From assembly GCA_947493885.1 (NCBI GenBank), contig CANLTE010000004.1, positions 1 through 64,000 of the forward strand: a DNA stretch of 64,000 bases, given 5' to 3'. Shown piece after piece: positions 40,217-52,277 of this stretch. A program made the translations under genes and the position numbers. Numbering within the stretch: the first letter of the stretch is position 1; each line of letters begins with the position of its first letter. Under the pieces are notes generated by a model. It saw only the letters and a program-made list of their open reading frames with translations, searched no databases and was not told the DNA's origin. Source of the stretch: an uncultured Maribacter sp. Lineage in GTDB: Bacteria > Bacteroidota > Bacteroidia > Flavobacteriales > Flavobacteriaceae.

Positions 40217-41125
40217 ATGAATCGAAGAAAATTTTTATCCAATAGCTCTGCATCGGCTGCATACTTAGGATTGAGTGGGTTAACCCTTAACTCCTGTTTT
40301 AAAGATTCTCAAAAACACATTACCATTTTACACACAAATGATGTACACAGCCATATTGATGCTTTTCCAAAAAACCATGAGAGCTATCCCAATTTGGGAG
40401 GTCTAAGTAGGCGCGCCACTTTAGTTGAAAATATTCGAAAAGAAAATCCGAACACTCTATTACTTGATGCTGGTGATATTTTTCAAGGCACCCCTTACTT
40501 TAATTTTTTTGGAGGGGAAATGGAGTTTAAACTAATGAGCATGTTAAAGTATGACGCAGCAACATTAGGTAATCATGATTTTGATAATGGAGTTGGAGGA
40601 TTACTTGCTCAAATACCTAATGCAAAGTTCGATTTACTTTCTGCCAATTACGACTTTACAAATACTGTTCTTGACGGATATACAAAACCATATAATATTT
40701 ATACACTTAATGGACTTAAAATAGGTATATACGGTATTGGAATTGAATTAAAAGGTCTTGTAACTAAAAAACTTTATAAGGAAACCAAATATCTTAATCC
40801 GTATGAAATAGCTTCGGATGCAGAAAGAAAACTTAAGCTTGAGAAAAAATGCGATTTAGTTATTTGTTTATCGCACTTAGGTTACCATTACGAAACCAAC
40901 AAACCAAGTGATTTACTATTAGCACCCAAAACGGAATATACAGACCTTATTATCGGAGGACACACTCATACTTTTTTAGACAAACCAGCCATTGTAAAAA
41001 ACAAAAACAGTAAAGAAATTTTAGTAAATCAAGTTGGTTGCTATGGCTTAAATTTGGGTAGAATTGATTTTTATTTTGACGACAACCATAACATTAGTTC
41101 CAAAGGTATTTCCATTTCAGTATAA
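40217..41125 (+). CDS. 5'-nucleotidase N-terminal metallophosphatase domain, Tat-like/lipoprotein signal
   Basis: MNRRKFLSNSSASAAYLGLSGLTLNSC; HTNDVHSH; DAGDIFQG; GNHDFDNG; CLSHLGY; GGHTHTF. Confidence 0.92.
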   Translation: MNRRKFLSNSSASAAYLGLSGLTLNSCFKDSQKHITILHTNDVHSHIDAFPKNHESYPNLGGLSRRATLVENIRKENPNTLLLDAGDIFQGTPYFNFFGGEMEFKLMSMLKYDAATLGNHDFDNGVGGLLAQIPNAKFDLLSANYDFTNTVLDGYTKPYNIYTLNGLKIGIYGIGIELKGLVTKKLYKETKYLNPYEIASDAERKLKLEKKCDLVICLSHLGYHYETNKPSDLLLAPKTEYTDLIIGGHTHTFLDKPAIVKNKNSKEILVNQVGCYGLNLGRIDFYFDDNHNISSKGISISV

Positions 41126-41127
41126 AT

Positions 41128-41577
41128 ATGAAAATAATTAAAACAGATTCTCAAAATCCAGATTTTGTAAAACTAGTAAAACAACTTGATGCCTATTTAG
41201 CGGTAACAGATGGAGATGAACATGAGTTTTACGACCAGTTTAATTCCATTCAAAATTTAAAATATGTAATTGTTGTTTATAACAATAATGAACCCATAGG
41301 CTGTGGTGCTATAAAACCTTTTAACGATAGTACTATGGAAATAAAACGCATGTACGTTTCTCCAACGGAAAGAGGCAAAGGTGTTGCTTCTAAAATTATT
41401 AATTCGTTAGAAGCATGGGCCAAAGAACTAAAATATAGCTATACTATTTTAGAAACTGGCAATAGACAGTTTGAAGCTGTAGCCTTCTACAAAAAAAGCA
41501 ACTATACCATCATAGAAAACTACGGACAATACAAAGGCGTAAAAAACAGTGTTTGTTTTAAAAAACAACTTCAATAA
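41128..41577 (+). CDS. GNAT family N-acetyltransferase
   Basis: MEIKRMYVSPTERGKGVASKIINSLEAWA. Confidence 0.92.
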   Translation: MKIIKTDSQNPDFVKLVKQLDAYLAVTDGDEHEFYDQFNSIQNLKYVIVVYNNNEPIGCGAIKPFNDSTMEIKRMYVSPTERGKGVASKIINSLEAWAKELKYSYTILETGNRQFEAVAFYKKSNYTIIENYGQYKGVKNSVCFKKQLQ

Positions 41578-41585
41578 TAAAAAAA

Positions 41586-41622
41586 CTCTAGAAAAAACAC
41601 CTAAATATCATCTTTTCTAGAG
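41586..41622. terminator. Terminator-like hairpin between convergent genes
   Basis: CTCTAGAAAA...TTTTCTAGAG. Confidence 0.65.
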
Positions 41623-41643
41623 CTAAAAATGACTGCTTTTTAT

Positions 41644-42348
41644 TTACTGAGTTCTAAATTCAAATATTTGAGACCGTGTTGCGTTACCATGTACATCTTT
41701 GGTGTCAACTCGCCAGTAATAAACGGTATCAGGTGTTAATCCTGAAGTTTCGTATTCCATACTTGTTGTATTTCCTAATAATGTAATCGGAGGGTTTGCT
41801 GTATCTAAATACACATCGTATGACTCAATATTATTATCCGCATCTGAGCCATTCCAGTCTAATTCGGTATTTATTGATGCTAAACCACCCATTGGAGGAC
41901 TTACCAATTCAGCAGGAAACGGCACAAAACTGATAACCCCAGGACCAGAATTATACAATTTCCATGTTTCGCTTGTTGCGGTTTTGTCGGTTTTATCGGA
42001 CTTTGAAATCACATGCCAAGCATAAGGAACTCCCCTTTTTAAAGTAATATCAGCTGTCGTACCTGTTACTGAAGTCTTTTTTTCTTCATCCGTATCCAAA
42101 TCCTTATAAACTACATCATAAGAAGTTGCAAACTCTGCAGATTCCCATTCAAAAGTTACAGTGCTTTCCTCATCGGAAATAACAACACCTTCATTACATT
42201 CCACGTCCTTTAATGGAAACTTTAAAATAGCGGCTTTTGGAGCGTCTGCTTCTACGGGAGGCGGTGGCGAAGAATCATCACCTCCGCCCCCGCAGCTTAT
42301 AAAAACCGATAGAAATATTATTACAGTATGTCTTACTATATTTTTCAT
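41644..42348 (-). CDS. Lipoprotein with fibronectin type III-like domains
   Basis: Lipobox VFISCGGGGDDSSPPPP; TFEWESAEFATSYDVVYKDL; LDWNGSDADNNIESYDVYLDT; YYWRVDTKDVHGN. Confidence 0.82.
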   Translation of the reverse strand: MKNIVRHTVIIFLSVFISCGGGGDDSSPPPPVEADAPKAAILKFPLKDVECNEGVVISDEESTVTFEWESAEFATSYDVVYKDLDTDEEKKTSVTGTTADITLKRGVPYAWHVISKSDKTDKTATSETWKLYNSGPGVISFVPFPAELVSPPMGGLASINTELDWNGSDADNNIESYDVYLDTANPPITLLGNTTSMEYETSGLTPDTVYYWRVDTKDVHGNATRSQIFEFRTQ

Positions 42349-45062
42349 TTTTTTATAATTTTTGATTCAAGGGTAAAGTTTGGTGACTTAAGAGATACTA
42401 TGTAAACTCCAGGTACAACACCAGATAAATCTGTAGTAGCTATTTTATCATCTACGTTAAGAATTCCTGATTTTATCAATTTCCCTTCAAGTGTGTGCAA
42501 CTGGTATTTAATTTCAGTATTTTTTCCTTGAGGAGGTACTATAGACAATAGGTTTTCTACAGGGTTTGGATAAAGCAAAGGCTCACCTCCTACGTATATT
42601 ATCTCCTCATAAATTCCTTGACAGTCTTTATCTGTTTTTACAAACAAAGTATTTTCCCCTTCGTTTAAGTTTAATTCTACATTCGCATTCTCCGTAACAA
42701 TTAAAGCGCCATTTAATTCTACTTCATATAAATTGCTTCCCACCAAATCCAGTGTTAATTTTTTTCCTGATAAATTAACTTTGGAACTCACCGATAAATC
42801 TTCTGGCTCATCTACTACAACTTCAAAACATTGTTCGTAATCAGCATTAACTGCTGTAGTAATACATACCGTGTAATTTCCAGCAGGAACATTCTCCAAT
42901 AGAGCGATTTTAGTAAAATCTGCATCAAAATTTATTTCATCAATCTTAATGGTATAATCCAGTTCTATTTCCGCACCAATTAATATGCTTCCATTATCAC
43001 TATTTCTACATGTTACTCCAGTTGCAACAATATTAAAATTATTAGATGGTAACGCAAAAACTGCACAACCGCTGGTATTTACAGTTGTTCCTTGCGGAGT
43101 ACCTGGACACAAATCATACGCGTCATCAACACCGTCCTTATCTTCGTCATCCTTAGGGAGAGTTATACAATCTTCACCTGGAAGACCGTAACAGCCCAAA
43201 CCCGCGGCACCATATTTTGGATTCCAACTTATACCTGCCAACCAATCTGAAGCTCCAAACTCATAAGCTCCAATATCCGGACTTACTCCAACAAAACCAT
43301 CAGTAATACCTGGTATTTCTTTTCCCTCATCAATCCCAGGGGATCCAGCCTTTAACCTAAAATCTCCATTACTTTCACTTACAAAAGCATCTGCGGTAAC
43401 TACTAAATTGTTTTGTTTATCTGATTCGGGCTCCCAATTATCATCTCCTCCTAAATTATTCCAAACGTTAACGTTACTAAATGAAGTTCCAGCTAGATGC
43501 CATGCCCCCATTACAGCTTCATTATTAAAAAAAGTATTGTTGTAAACATTAATATCGGTACCATTCCAATTAATTTGTACCGCAGTCCACTCTGTATTCC
43601 AAACAACGTTATGATGCACATCAAAACTTGCAGCATCGTTATCCAAATAAATTCCTGCTGCTTTCTTTTTTGTTCCACTTGAATACGCATCATGAAACCA
43701 ATTGTGATGAATTTCAGTATTAGGCTGTAACCCAACTGTGTAAAACAAAGCACAATCATCTGCTATTAAATTACTTCGAGAAACATCGTTGTACGCAATT
43801 TCATTATCATTACCAAAATATTGCAAACCATCTCTACCTCCATTACTAACAGTATTATTTTTCACAAGAGTATTTACAATACCTCTTACCATTACAGGAG
43901 CATCATATGAGCCTAAATAATTAAAGTCATGAATATAATTGTCTATGATTTCTTGATTATTTCCCTTAGCGTTAATTCCAGATGAAGCTCCAAAGGCAAT
44001 TTCACATTTTTCTATTCTATTATTTGACCCCTCTAGTTTTATACTTGCTAAGCCTGAACTAAAACTATCAACAGCGCCTTGTGTATGCCCACCATAAAAG
44101 GATGAAATTCCGTAAAGTATATTGTTTGTGGTATTAGAATTAGTTGTCCAGCGTGTATCGTCTTCTATATTAATGATACCACCAAAAACTGCTAAGTTTC
44201 TAATTTCAATATATTTTTTGTTTTGAAGATTGATGGTTTCTCGTCGTCTTCTCATTTTCACATCACCATCATTTGGTGCTCCACCTCCAGGTATCTGAAT
44301 AAACAATTCATCCGTATCTTCATCGTAATACCATTCGTTTTGATAATCTAAAGCTTCTTTTACACCTTCCAAGTAAAAATCTCCTAAATCAGATGGAGGG
44401 TGTGCTGTTCGTATCCAATCTTGACTAGCGGTTAAATTAAAATTAACTCTCCCAGATGAACTACTAGTAATTATTCTTTTCCAAGCCAACCAACCAGAAC
44501 CTGGTCTATCTCCATAAAACCAAATCGCCCCACCTGTCCAATCAATATTGGGTATAGAATTTTCTGTCAAGTAAGCCCCGTTAATAACATTCTCTCCACT
44601 ACCTCCAGTATTACGAAGCGTTCCCAACTCAAAAGGATTATCTGAAGTTTTGTTTGGCCACCTTGCCAAATCGCACGCAGTTTCAACATGCATAACAAAA
44701 TTTTCTTGACCTAAACTGGAAAAAGGTATTGAAGTTTTATAAACCGAACCTGCTTCTTGCGTCCATCCAGAAAGTGCCTCCATAGCACTTATTACAACGC
44801 GTTCACCGGGGTATGACTGAAATATTATAGGCATTCCGGCTGCACCAGAGTTCAATGGTGTCAAGGTTTCTTCATAAACCCCCTCTCGAATATATACGAT
44901 ATCTCCTGCGACAGCCTCTGTTGCTGCTTTCGTAATTGTTAAATACGGATTTGCTTCGGTTCCGTCATTAGCATCATCCCCTCCTTTTGCTACATAAATA
45001 TCTCTAGCAAAAATTTGGAGACTAAACGCACAAAATAAGCATAATAGTAATTTTGTCTTCAT
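42345..45062 (-). CDS. Secreted right-handed parallel beta-helix protein with TSP3-like segment and T9SS type A C-terminal sorting domain
   Basis: Signal peptide; YVAKGGDDANDGTEANPYLTITKAATEAVAGDIVYIREGVYEE; DKDGVDDAYDLCPGTP; C-terminal LLYPNPVENLLSI...GVYIVSLKSPNFTLESKIIKK. Confidence 0.92.
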   Translation of the reverse strand: MKTKLLLCLFCAFSLQIFARDIYVAKGGDDANDGTEANPYLTITKAATEAVAGDIVYIREGVYEETLTPLNSGAAGMPIIFQSYPGERVVISAMEALSGWTQEAGSVYKTSIPFSSLGQENFVMHVETACDLARWPNKTSDNPFELGTLRNTGGSGENVINGAYLTENSIPNIDWTGGAIWFYGDRPGSGWLAWKRIITSSSSGRVNFNLTASQDWIRTAHPPSDLGDFYLEGVKEALDYQNEWYYDEDTDELFIQIPGGGAPNDGDVKMRRRRETINLQNKKYIEIRNLAVFGGIINIEDDTRWTTNSNTTNNILYGISSFYGGHTQGAVDSFSSGLASIKLEGSNNRIEKCEIAFGASSGINAKGNNQEIIDNYIHDFNYLGSYDAPVMVRGIVNTLVKNNTVSNGGRDGLQYFGNDNEIAYNDVSRSNLIADDCALFYTVGLQPNTEIHHNWFHDAYSSGTKKKAAGIYLDNDAASFDVHHNVVWNTEWTAVQINWNGTDINVYNNTFFNNEAVMGAWHLAGTSFSNVNVWNNLGGDDNWEPESDKQNNLVVTADAFVSESNGDFRLKAGSPGIDEGKEIPGITDGFVGVSPDIGAYEFGASDWLAGISWNPKYGAAGLGCYGLPGEDCITLPKDDEDKDGVDDAYDLCPGTPQGTTVNTSGCAVFALPSNNFNIVATGVTCRNSDNGSILIGAEIELDYTIKIDEINFDADFTKIALLENVPAGNYTVCITTAVNADYEQCFEVVVDEPEDLSVSSKVNLSGKKLTLDLVGSNLYEVELNGALIVTENANVELNLNEGENTLFVKTDKDCQGIYEEIIYVGGEPLLYPNPVENLLSIVPPQGKNTEIKYQLHTLEGKLIKSGILNVDDKIATTDLSGVVPGVYIVSLKSPNFTLESKIIKK

Positions 45063-45174
45063 AGAAAATTATTTTGTCTAAAAATATGTCTATTAAAAAC
45101 TAACTACCCCCTCATATGTCTAAAAAAGTGGAACAAATGTTGAAACTTAAATATAAACACAAACCAATTAACAA

Positions 45175-48028
<2,854 letters not shown>

Positions 48029-48514
48029 TTATAAACTTTTAAGCATCCAAACCGGACATGAAAAATGCCCTGTATCCCCCATAGGCTCATCTATGTATTC
48101 AAATCCACTTTTCATATACAGTTTTTGCGCAGCTTTCATATAAGGCATGGTTTCTAAATAGCATTTTTCAAAACCATATTCTTTTGCTTTGTTTATACAA
48201 ATTTTCATCATTTTACTCCCCAAACCCCTACCCCTTGCCTCTTCTAAGAAATACATTTTTTGCAACTCACATACATTGCCCTCAAAGTTATCTAGTTGTG
48301 CTACTCCTGCACATCCAATAATTTCCCCTTGATCTTCAACCACAAAATACGTAGCCTTAGGAACATCATAATTTTCATACATAAAATCCAAAGCCTTATC
48401 AGCATATGCAGTTCCCACTTTTGGAACACCAATATCAATTAAAACCTGACGAATAACCATAGCAACATTACTGTTATCCTCTGGCCTAATTTCTCTTATA
48501 ATTGCAGTTTCCAT
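48029..48514 (-). CDS. GNAT family N-acetyltransferase
   Basis: CELQKMYFLEEARGRGLGSKMMKICI. Confidence 0.92.
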   Translation of the reverse strand: METAIIREIRPEDNSNVAMVIRQVLIDIGVPKVGTAYADKALDFMYENYDVPKATYFVVEDQGEIIGCAGVAQLDNFEGNVCELQKMYFLEEARGRGLGSKMMKICINKAKEYGFEKCYLETMPYMKAAQKLYMKSGFEYIDEPMGDTGHFSCPVWMLKSL

Positions 48515-48556
48515 AAAATTGCAAATCTATATGTTTTATTGTTCTATTTTTGTGAA

Positions 48557-49603
48557 GTGAAGATACACGAAAAATATATTTCCCGATGTATTCAATTAGG
48601 TAAAAATGGCCTTGGAACTACTGCTCCAAATCCTATGGTAGGGAGTGTAATTGTTCATAATAAAAAAATTATTGGAGAAGGTTTCACAAGTCCTTATGGC
48701 GGCTCGCATGCAGAGATAAATGCTATTAGAAGTGTACAAAACAAATTGCTTTTAGCGAAATCCACATTATATGTAACCTTAGAACCCTGTTCTCATTTTG
48801 GCAATACTCCACCATGTGCTAATTTAATTGTACAACATAAAATACCTAAAGTTATAATTGGTATTACAGACCCTAACCCATTGGTTTCAGGTAAAGGAAT
48901 ACAAATATTAAAAGATGCTGGATGTGAAGTTATTTTTGGTGTTTTAGAAAATGAGTGCCGTGAGCACCATAAGCGTTTTCTTTGTTCTCAAGAAAATAAA
49001 AGACCGTTCGTTATTTTAAAATGGGCAGAAACTTCAGACGGATTCATTGCTCCAAATCAGAAACTAAGAAACAACAACCCTCAACCTCATTGGATTACCA
49101 ACAAACACTCAAGACAATTGGTTCATAAATGGCGTAGTGAAGAGCAAGCTATTCTAGCTGGAACCAACACCATTATTGAAGACAACCCAAAACTTAATAC
49201 TCGAAGTTGGAAAGGAAAAAGCCCCATACGGATTGTAATTGACCGTCAATTAAAAACACCAGGTGATTTTAATGTTTTTGACAATAGTTGTAAAACTATC
49301 GTAATAAATGAAAAAGCTACAAAAAACGTTGAAAACACATATTTCGAAAAAATAGATTTTTCTAAAAATCTTCCAATAGAAATATGTAAAATAGCGTATA
49401 AGCATAATATTTCAAGCATATTAGTTGAAGGAGGAGGCAAAACACTTCAATCCTTTATTGAAGGAAATTTATGGGATGAAGCATACATTTTTAAAAGTGA
49501 AAATGTATTTAAAAAAGGAGTTAAATCTCCTACTATACAAGGGAAAATGATAACAGCGTTCCAAATACGAACCGACCAATTACTTATTTTGAAAAATGAT
49601 TAA
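48557..49603 (+). CDS. ribD: Bifunctional pyrimidine deaminase/reductase RibD
   Basis: NPMVGSVIVHNKKIIGEGFTSPYGGSHAEINAI; EPCSHFGNTPPC; GTG start at 48557 preferred over ORF start 48539, which lies inside the promoter-like box. Confidence 0.93.
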   Translation: MKIHEKYISRCIQLGKNGLGTTAPNPMVGSVIVHNKKIIGEGFTSPYGGSHAEINAIRSVQNKLLLAKSTLYVTLEPCSHFGNTPPCANLIVQHKIPKVIIGITDPNPLVSGKGIQILKDAGCEVIFGVLENECREHHKRFLCSQENKRPFVILKWAETSDGFIAPNQKLRNNNPQPHWITNKHSRQLVHKWRSEEQAILAGTNTIIEDNPKLNTRSWKGKSPIRIVIDRQLKTPGDFNVFDNSCKTIVINEKATKNVENTYFEKIDFSKNLPIEICKIAYKHNISSILVEGGGKTLQSFIEGNLWDEAYIFKSENVFKKGVKSPTIQGKMITAFQIRTDQLLILKND

Positions 49604-50198
49604 AAATATAATTTTTGATTTTGGAGACATCTTCATAAATCTTGACAAAAAAGCTGTTTTTCAAGAAATGGCAAAGTTTGGTTTTACAGAGCTTACCCCT
49701 GAAATAAATACAATCACCAATGCATACGAAAAAGGATTAATAAGTTCAACGGAATTTATATGCAAACTAAATATAATCTTCCCTCAGGCAACTACCGAAA
49801 AAATAAGTAATGCATGGAATTCTATTATCTTAGATTTTCCAGAGTATCGTTTAGACTTCATTAAAGATTTAGCTAAAGAAAAATCACACAAGCTGTTTCT
49901 TTTAAGTAACACAAACGCTTTACATATCGAAAAAGTAATAGAAAATATGGGACTAGATAGGTATCATGCTTTTAAAGCTTGTTTTCACAAGTTTTACCTC
50001 TCGCATGAAATTAACTTAAGAAAACCCAATGAAGATATTTACACATTTGTTTTAAAGGAAAATAACTTAATAGCAGAAGAGACCTTTTTTATTGATGACA
50101 CTAAAGAAAATACAAATACTGCTGAAAAAATAGGTATCAAAAGCTGGAATCTTTTAGTAGGAAAAGAAGATGTTATTAATCTAAAAAAACACTTATAA
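49596..50198 (+). CDS. HAD family phosphatase
   Basis: IIFDFGDIFINLDKKA; LFLLSNTNALH; TFFIDDTKENTNTAEKIGIKSW. Confidence 0.9.
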   Translation: MIKNIIFDFGDIFINLDKKAVFQEMAKFGFTELTPEINTITNAYEKGLISSTEFICKLNIIFPQATTEKISNAWNSIILDFPEYRLDFIKDLAKEKSHKLFLLSNTNALHIEKVIENMGLDRYHAFKACFHKFYLSHEINLRKPNEDIYTFVLKENNLIAEETFFIDDTKENTNTAEKIGIKSWNLLVGKEDVINLKKHL

Positions 50199-51062
50199 AT
50201 GCTAGATCTTGTTTTTAGTGTCCTATTCACGGGCTTAATATTTGTAATATTTAAACTTTTTGGAGTTTATAAAGTTCAAACATTTTATGCTATTATCACC
50301 AACTATGTTGTAGCATGTATTGTTGGTTTATTTTTGTATGATGGCAACGTGAAACTTACGGAAATTCCTAACAAAAATTGGTTTCTTGGAACGTTAGCCC
50401 TTGGTTTGTTATTCATTATAGTTTTCAACCTAATGGCGGCCACAGCACAAAAAGTAGGTGTTTCTGTGGCTTCGGTGGCCACAAAAATGTCATTTGTTAT
50501 TCCTGTAATTTTTGGAGTTTTTTTATACAAAGAAGTAATTGATGTTTATAAGATAATTGGTATTTTACTTGCTATTAGTGCAATTTACTTTGCTTCTGCA
50601 AAAGAAACTAAATCAGAAATCAAAAAAATTTCATACCTACTACCAATTCTTGTTTTTTTAGGTTCTGGATTTATTGATGTTGCACTCAAATATTTTCAAG
50701 AAAAAAAAGTGTCTCAGAGTGAATTTTCTTTGTTTTCAGCTGCAGTCTTTGGTTCTGCAGCTACCATAGGATTAATCATTATACTAATACAATCAAGTAA
50801 AAAACCTTTAAAAATTAATTTAAAAAATATACTGGGAGGTATTGCTCTTGGGGTTCCCAATTTTTTCTCCATATTCTTTTTACTAAAAGCGTTAAATAAC
50901 AAAAACCTAACAAGCGTATCAATATTTACGATAAACAATGTCGCAATTGTAATGTTCTCTACTTTTCTAGGTATTCTTTTGTTTAAAGAACGTATGAGCG
51001 TCAAAAATTGGGGAGGCATTGTTTTAGCGGTAGCAAGTATTTTAGTTGTAGCTTTATCATAA
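50199..51062 (+). CDS. EamA/DMT family transporter
   Basis: About 10 hydrophobic segments; C-terminal FSTFLGILLFKERMSVKNWGGIVLAVASILVV. Confidence 0.88.
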   Translation: MLDLVFSVLFTGLIFVIFKLFGVYKVQTFYAIITNYVVACIVGLFLYDGNVKLTEIPNKNWFLGTLALGLLFIIVFNLMAATAQKVGVSVASVATKMSFVIPVIFGVFLYKEVIDVYKIIGILLAISAIYFASAKETKSEIKKISYLLPILVFLGSGFIDVALKYFQEKKVSQSEFSLFSAAVFGSAATIGLIIILIQSSKKPLKINLKNILGGIALGVPNFFSIFFLLKALNNKNLTSVSIFTINNVAIVMFSTFLGILLFKERMSVKNWGGIVLAVASILVVALS

Positions 51063-51673
51063 TGAAATCTACTTCTGACGTATTCAAAACCATTGCTATG
51101 CCTATTGAAGAAGTACTCCACAAAGAAAAGAAAAGCAAGTTTTATGGCTATGCTTTCCCTGTGCAAAACGAGGATGAGATAAAATCAATATTAGAGAAAC
51201 TGCATAAAAAACATCATACCGCGAACCATGTGTGTTATGCCTGGCAGCTTGGTATTTTTAACCCAAGATATAGAGCAAATGATGATGGAGAACCAAATAA
51301 CTCAGCTGGTTTACCCATTTACGGTCAAATACAATCATATGATGTTACCAACATTCTGGTTGCTGTAGCCAGAATATTTGGTGGTACAAAGCTAGGTATT
51401 GGAGGCTTGATAAACGCATACAAAACTACCGCTCAATTAACTTTAGAAGGTGCTTCTATCATTGAATTAACGGTTAAAGAAAATTTTATGCTCATTTTTG
51501 ACTACCATATTATGGATAAGGTAATGCGTATAATAAAGCAACATCAACTAGAAGTAATTTCTCAAAAAATGGAAATACATTGCGAGGTAATAGTTTCGGT
51601 ACGAAAAAATGATGCCGATAAACTCGAAAATATACTTTCCGGTATTTATGAAATGGACTTCAAAAAAATATAA
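51062..51673 (+). CDS. YigZ/IMPACT family protein
   Basis: KKSKFYGYAFPV; HHTANHVCYAWQLG; RANDDGEPNNSAGLPIYGQI; FGGTKLGIGGLINAYKTTAQ; start at ATG 51062. Confidence 0.93.
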   Translation: MKSTSDVFKTIAMPIEEVLHKEKKSKFYGYAFPVQNEDEIKSILEKLHKKHHTANHVCYAWQLGIFNPRYRANDDGEPNNSAGLPIYGQIQSYDVTNILVAVARIFGGTKLGIGGLINAYKTTAQLTLEGASIIELTVKENFMLIFDYHIMDKVMRIIKQHQLEVISQKMEIHCEVIVSVRKNDADKLENILSGIYEMDFKKI

Positions 51674-51677
51674 CCGC

Positions 51678-52070
51678 TTACAATTTATCTAAAATATATT
51701 CCGGACAGCGAATTGGTCTTTTCGTTTTTGCATCCATAAATGCTAAAATTGTATTTGCCTCAACCAAAAGTTCGTGGTTTTGATTATAAATTTCATAATC
51801 AAATTCTATCTTCACTGTAGGTGTTTTTTTCAATGTAGTTTTAAGCGTCAACACATCATCGTAGAAAGCAGACCTTTTATAGTTTAGTTGAATACTAACA
51901 ACAGGAAGCATAATTCCGTTTTTTTCCATTTTTTTATATGAAATACCAAAATCTCTCAACCACTCAATTCTCCCCATTTCCAAGTACTGCGGGTAGTTTC
52001 CGTGGTACACAACCCCCATTTGATCTGTTTCTCCATACCTTACCCTAAAAGAAATTTTGTTAAAGTTCAT
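51678..52070 (-). CDS. Acyl-CoA thioesterase (4HBT/YbgC-like)
   Basis: RVRYGETDQMGVVYHGNYPQYLEMGRIEWLR. Confidence 0.93.
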   Translation of the reverse strand: MNFNKISFRVRYGETDQMGVVYHGNYPQYLEMGRIEWLRDFGISYKKMEKNGIMLPVVSIQLNYKRSAFYDDVLTLKTTLKKTPTVKIEFDYEIYNQNHELLVEANTILAFMDAKTKRPIRCPEYILDKL

Positions 52071-52277
52071 AATTATTCAAGTAAAAATTATATCTTTTGT
52101 TCGTTAATATTTTAAGCGTATGAACATGCAAAAAAAAAAGGTTAAATTCAACCCTTTTAGATTTTTTTTTTAGATTATTTGTTCACATATTTGCCCTGCA
52201 CTAATGAATGACCTAGTCATTTAACGATAGGCCTAAAAAGCTTAACCACTAACCAACAAAACACGACTTAATCAATA

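Noticed and set aside
43511-43759. Alternative-frame ORFs inside the beta-helix gene, ligA, clpB and others
   Set aside because: Fully embedded in well-supported genes; low-complexity hydrophobic translations typical of shadow frames
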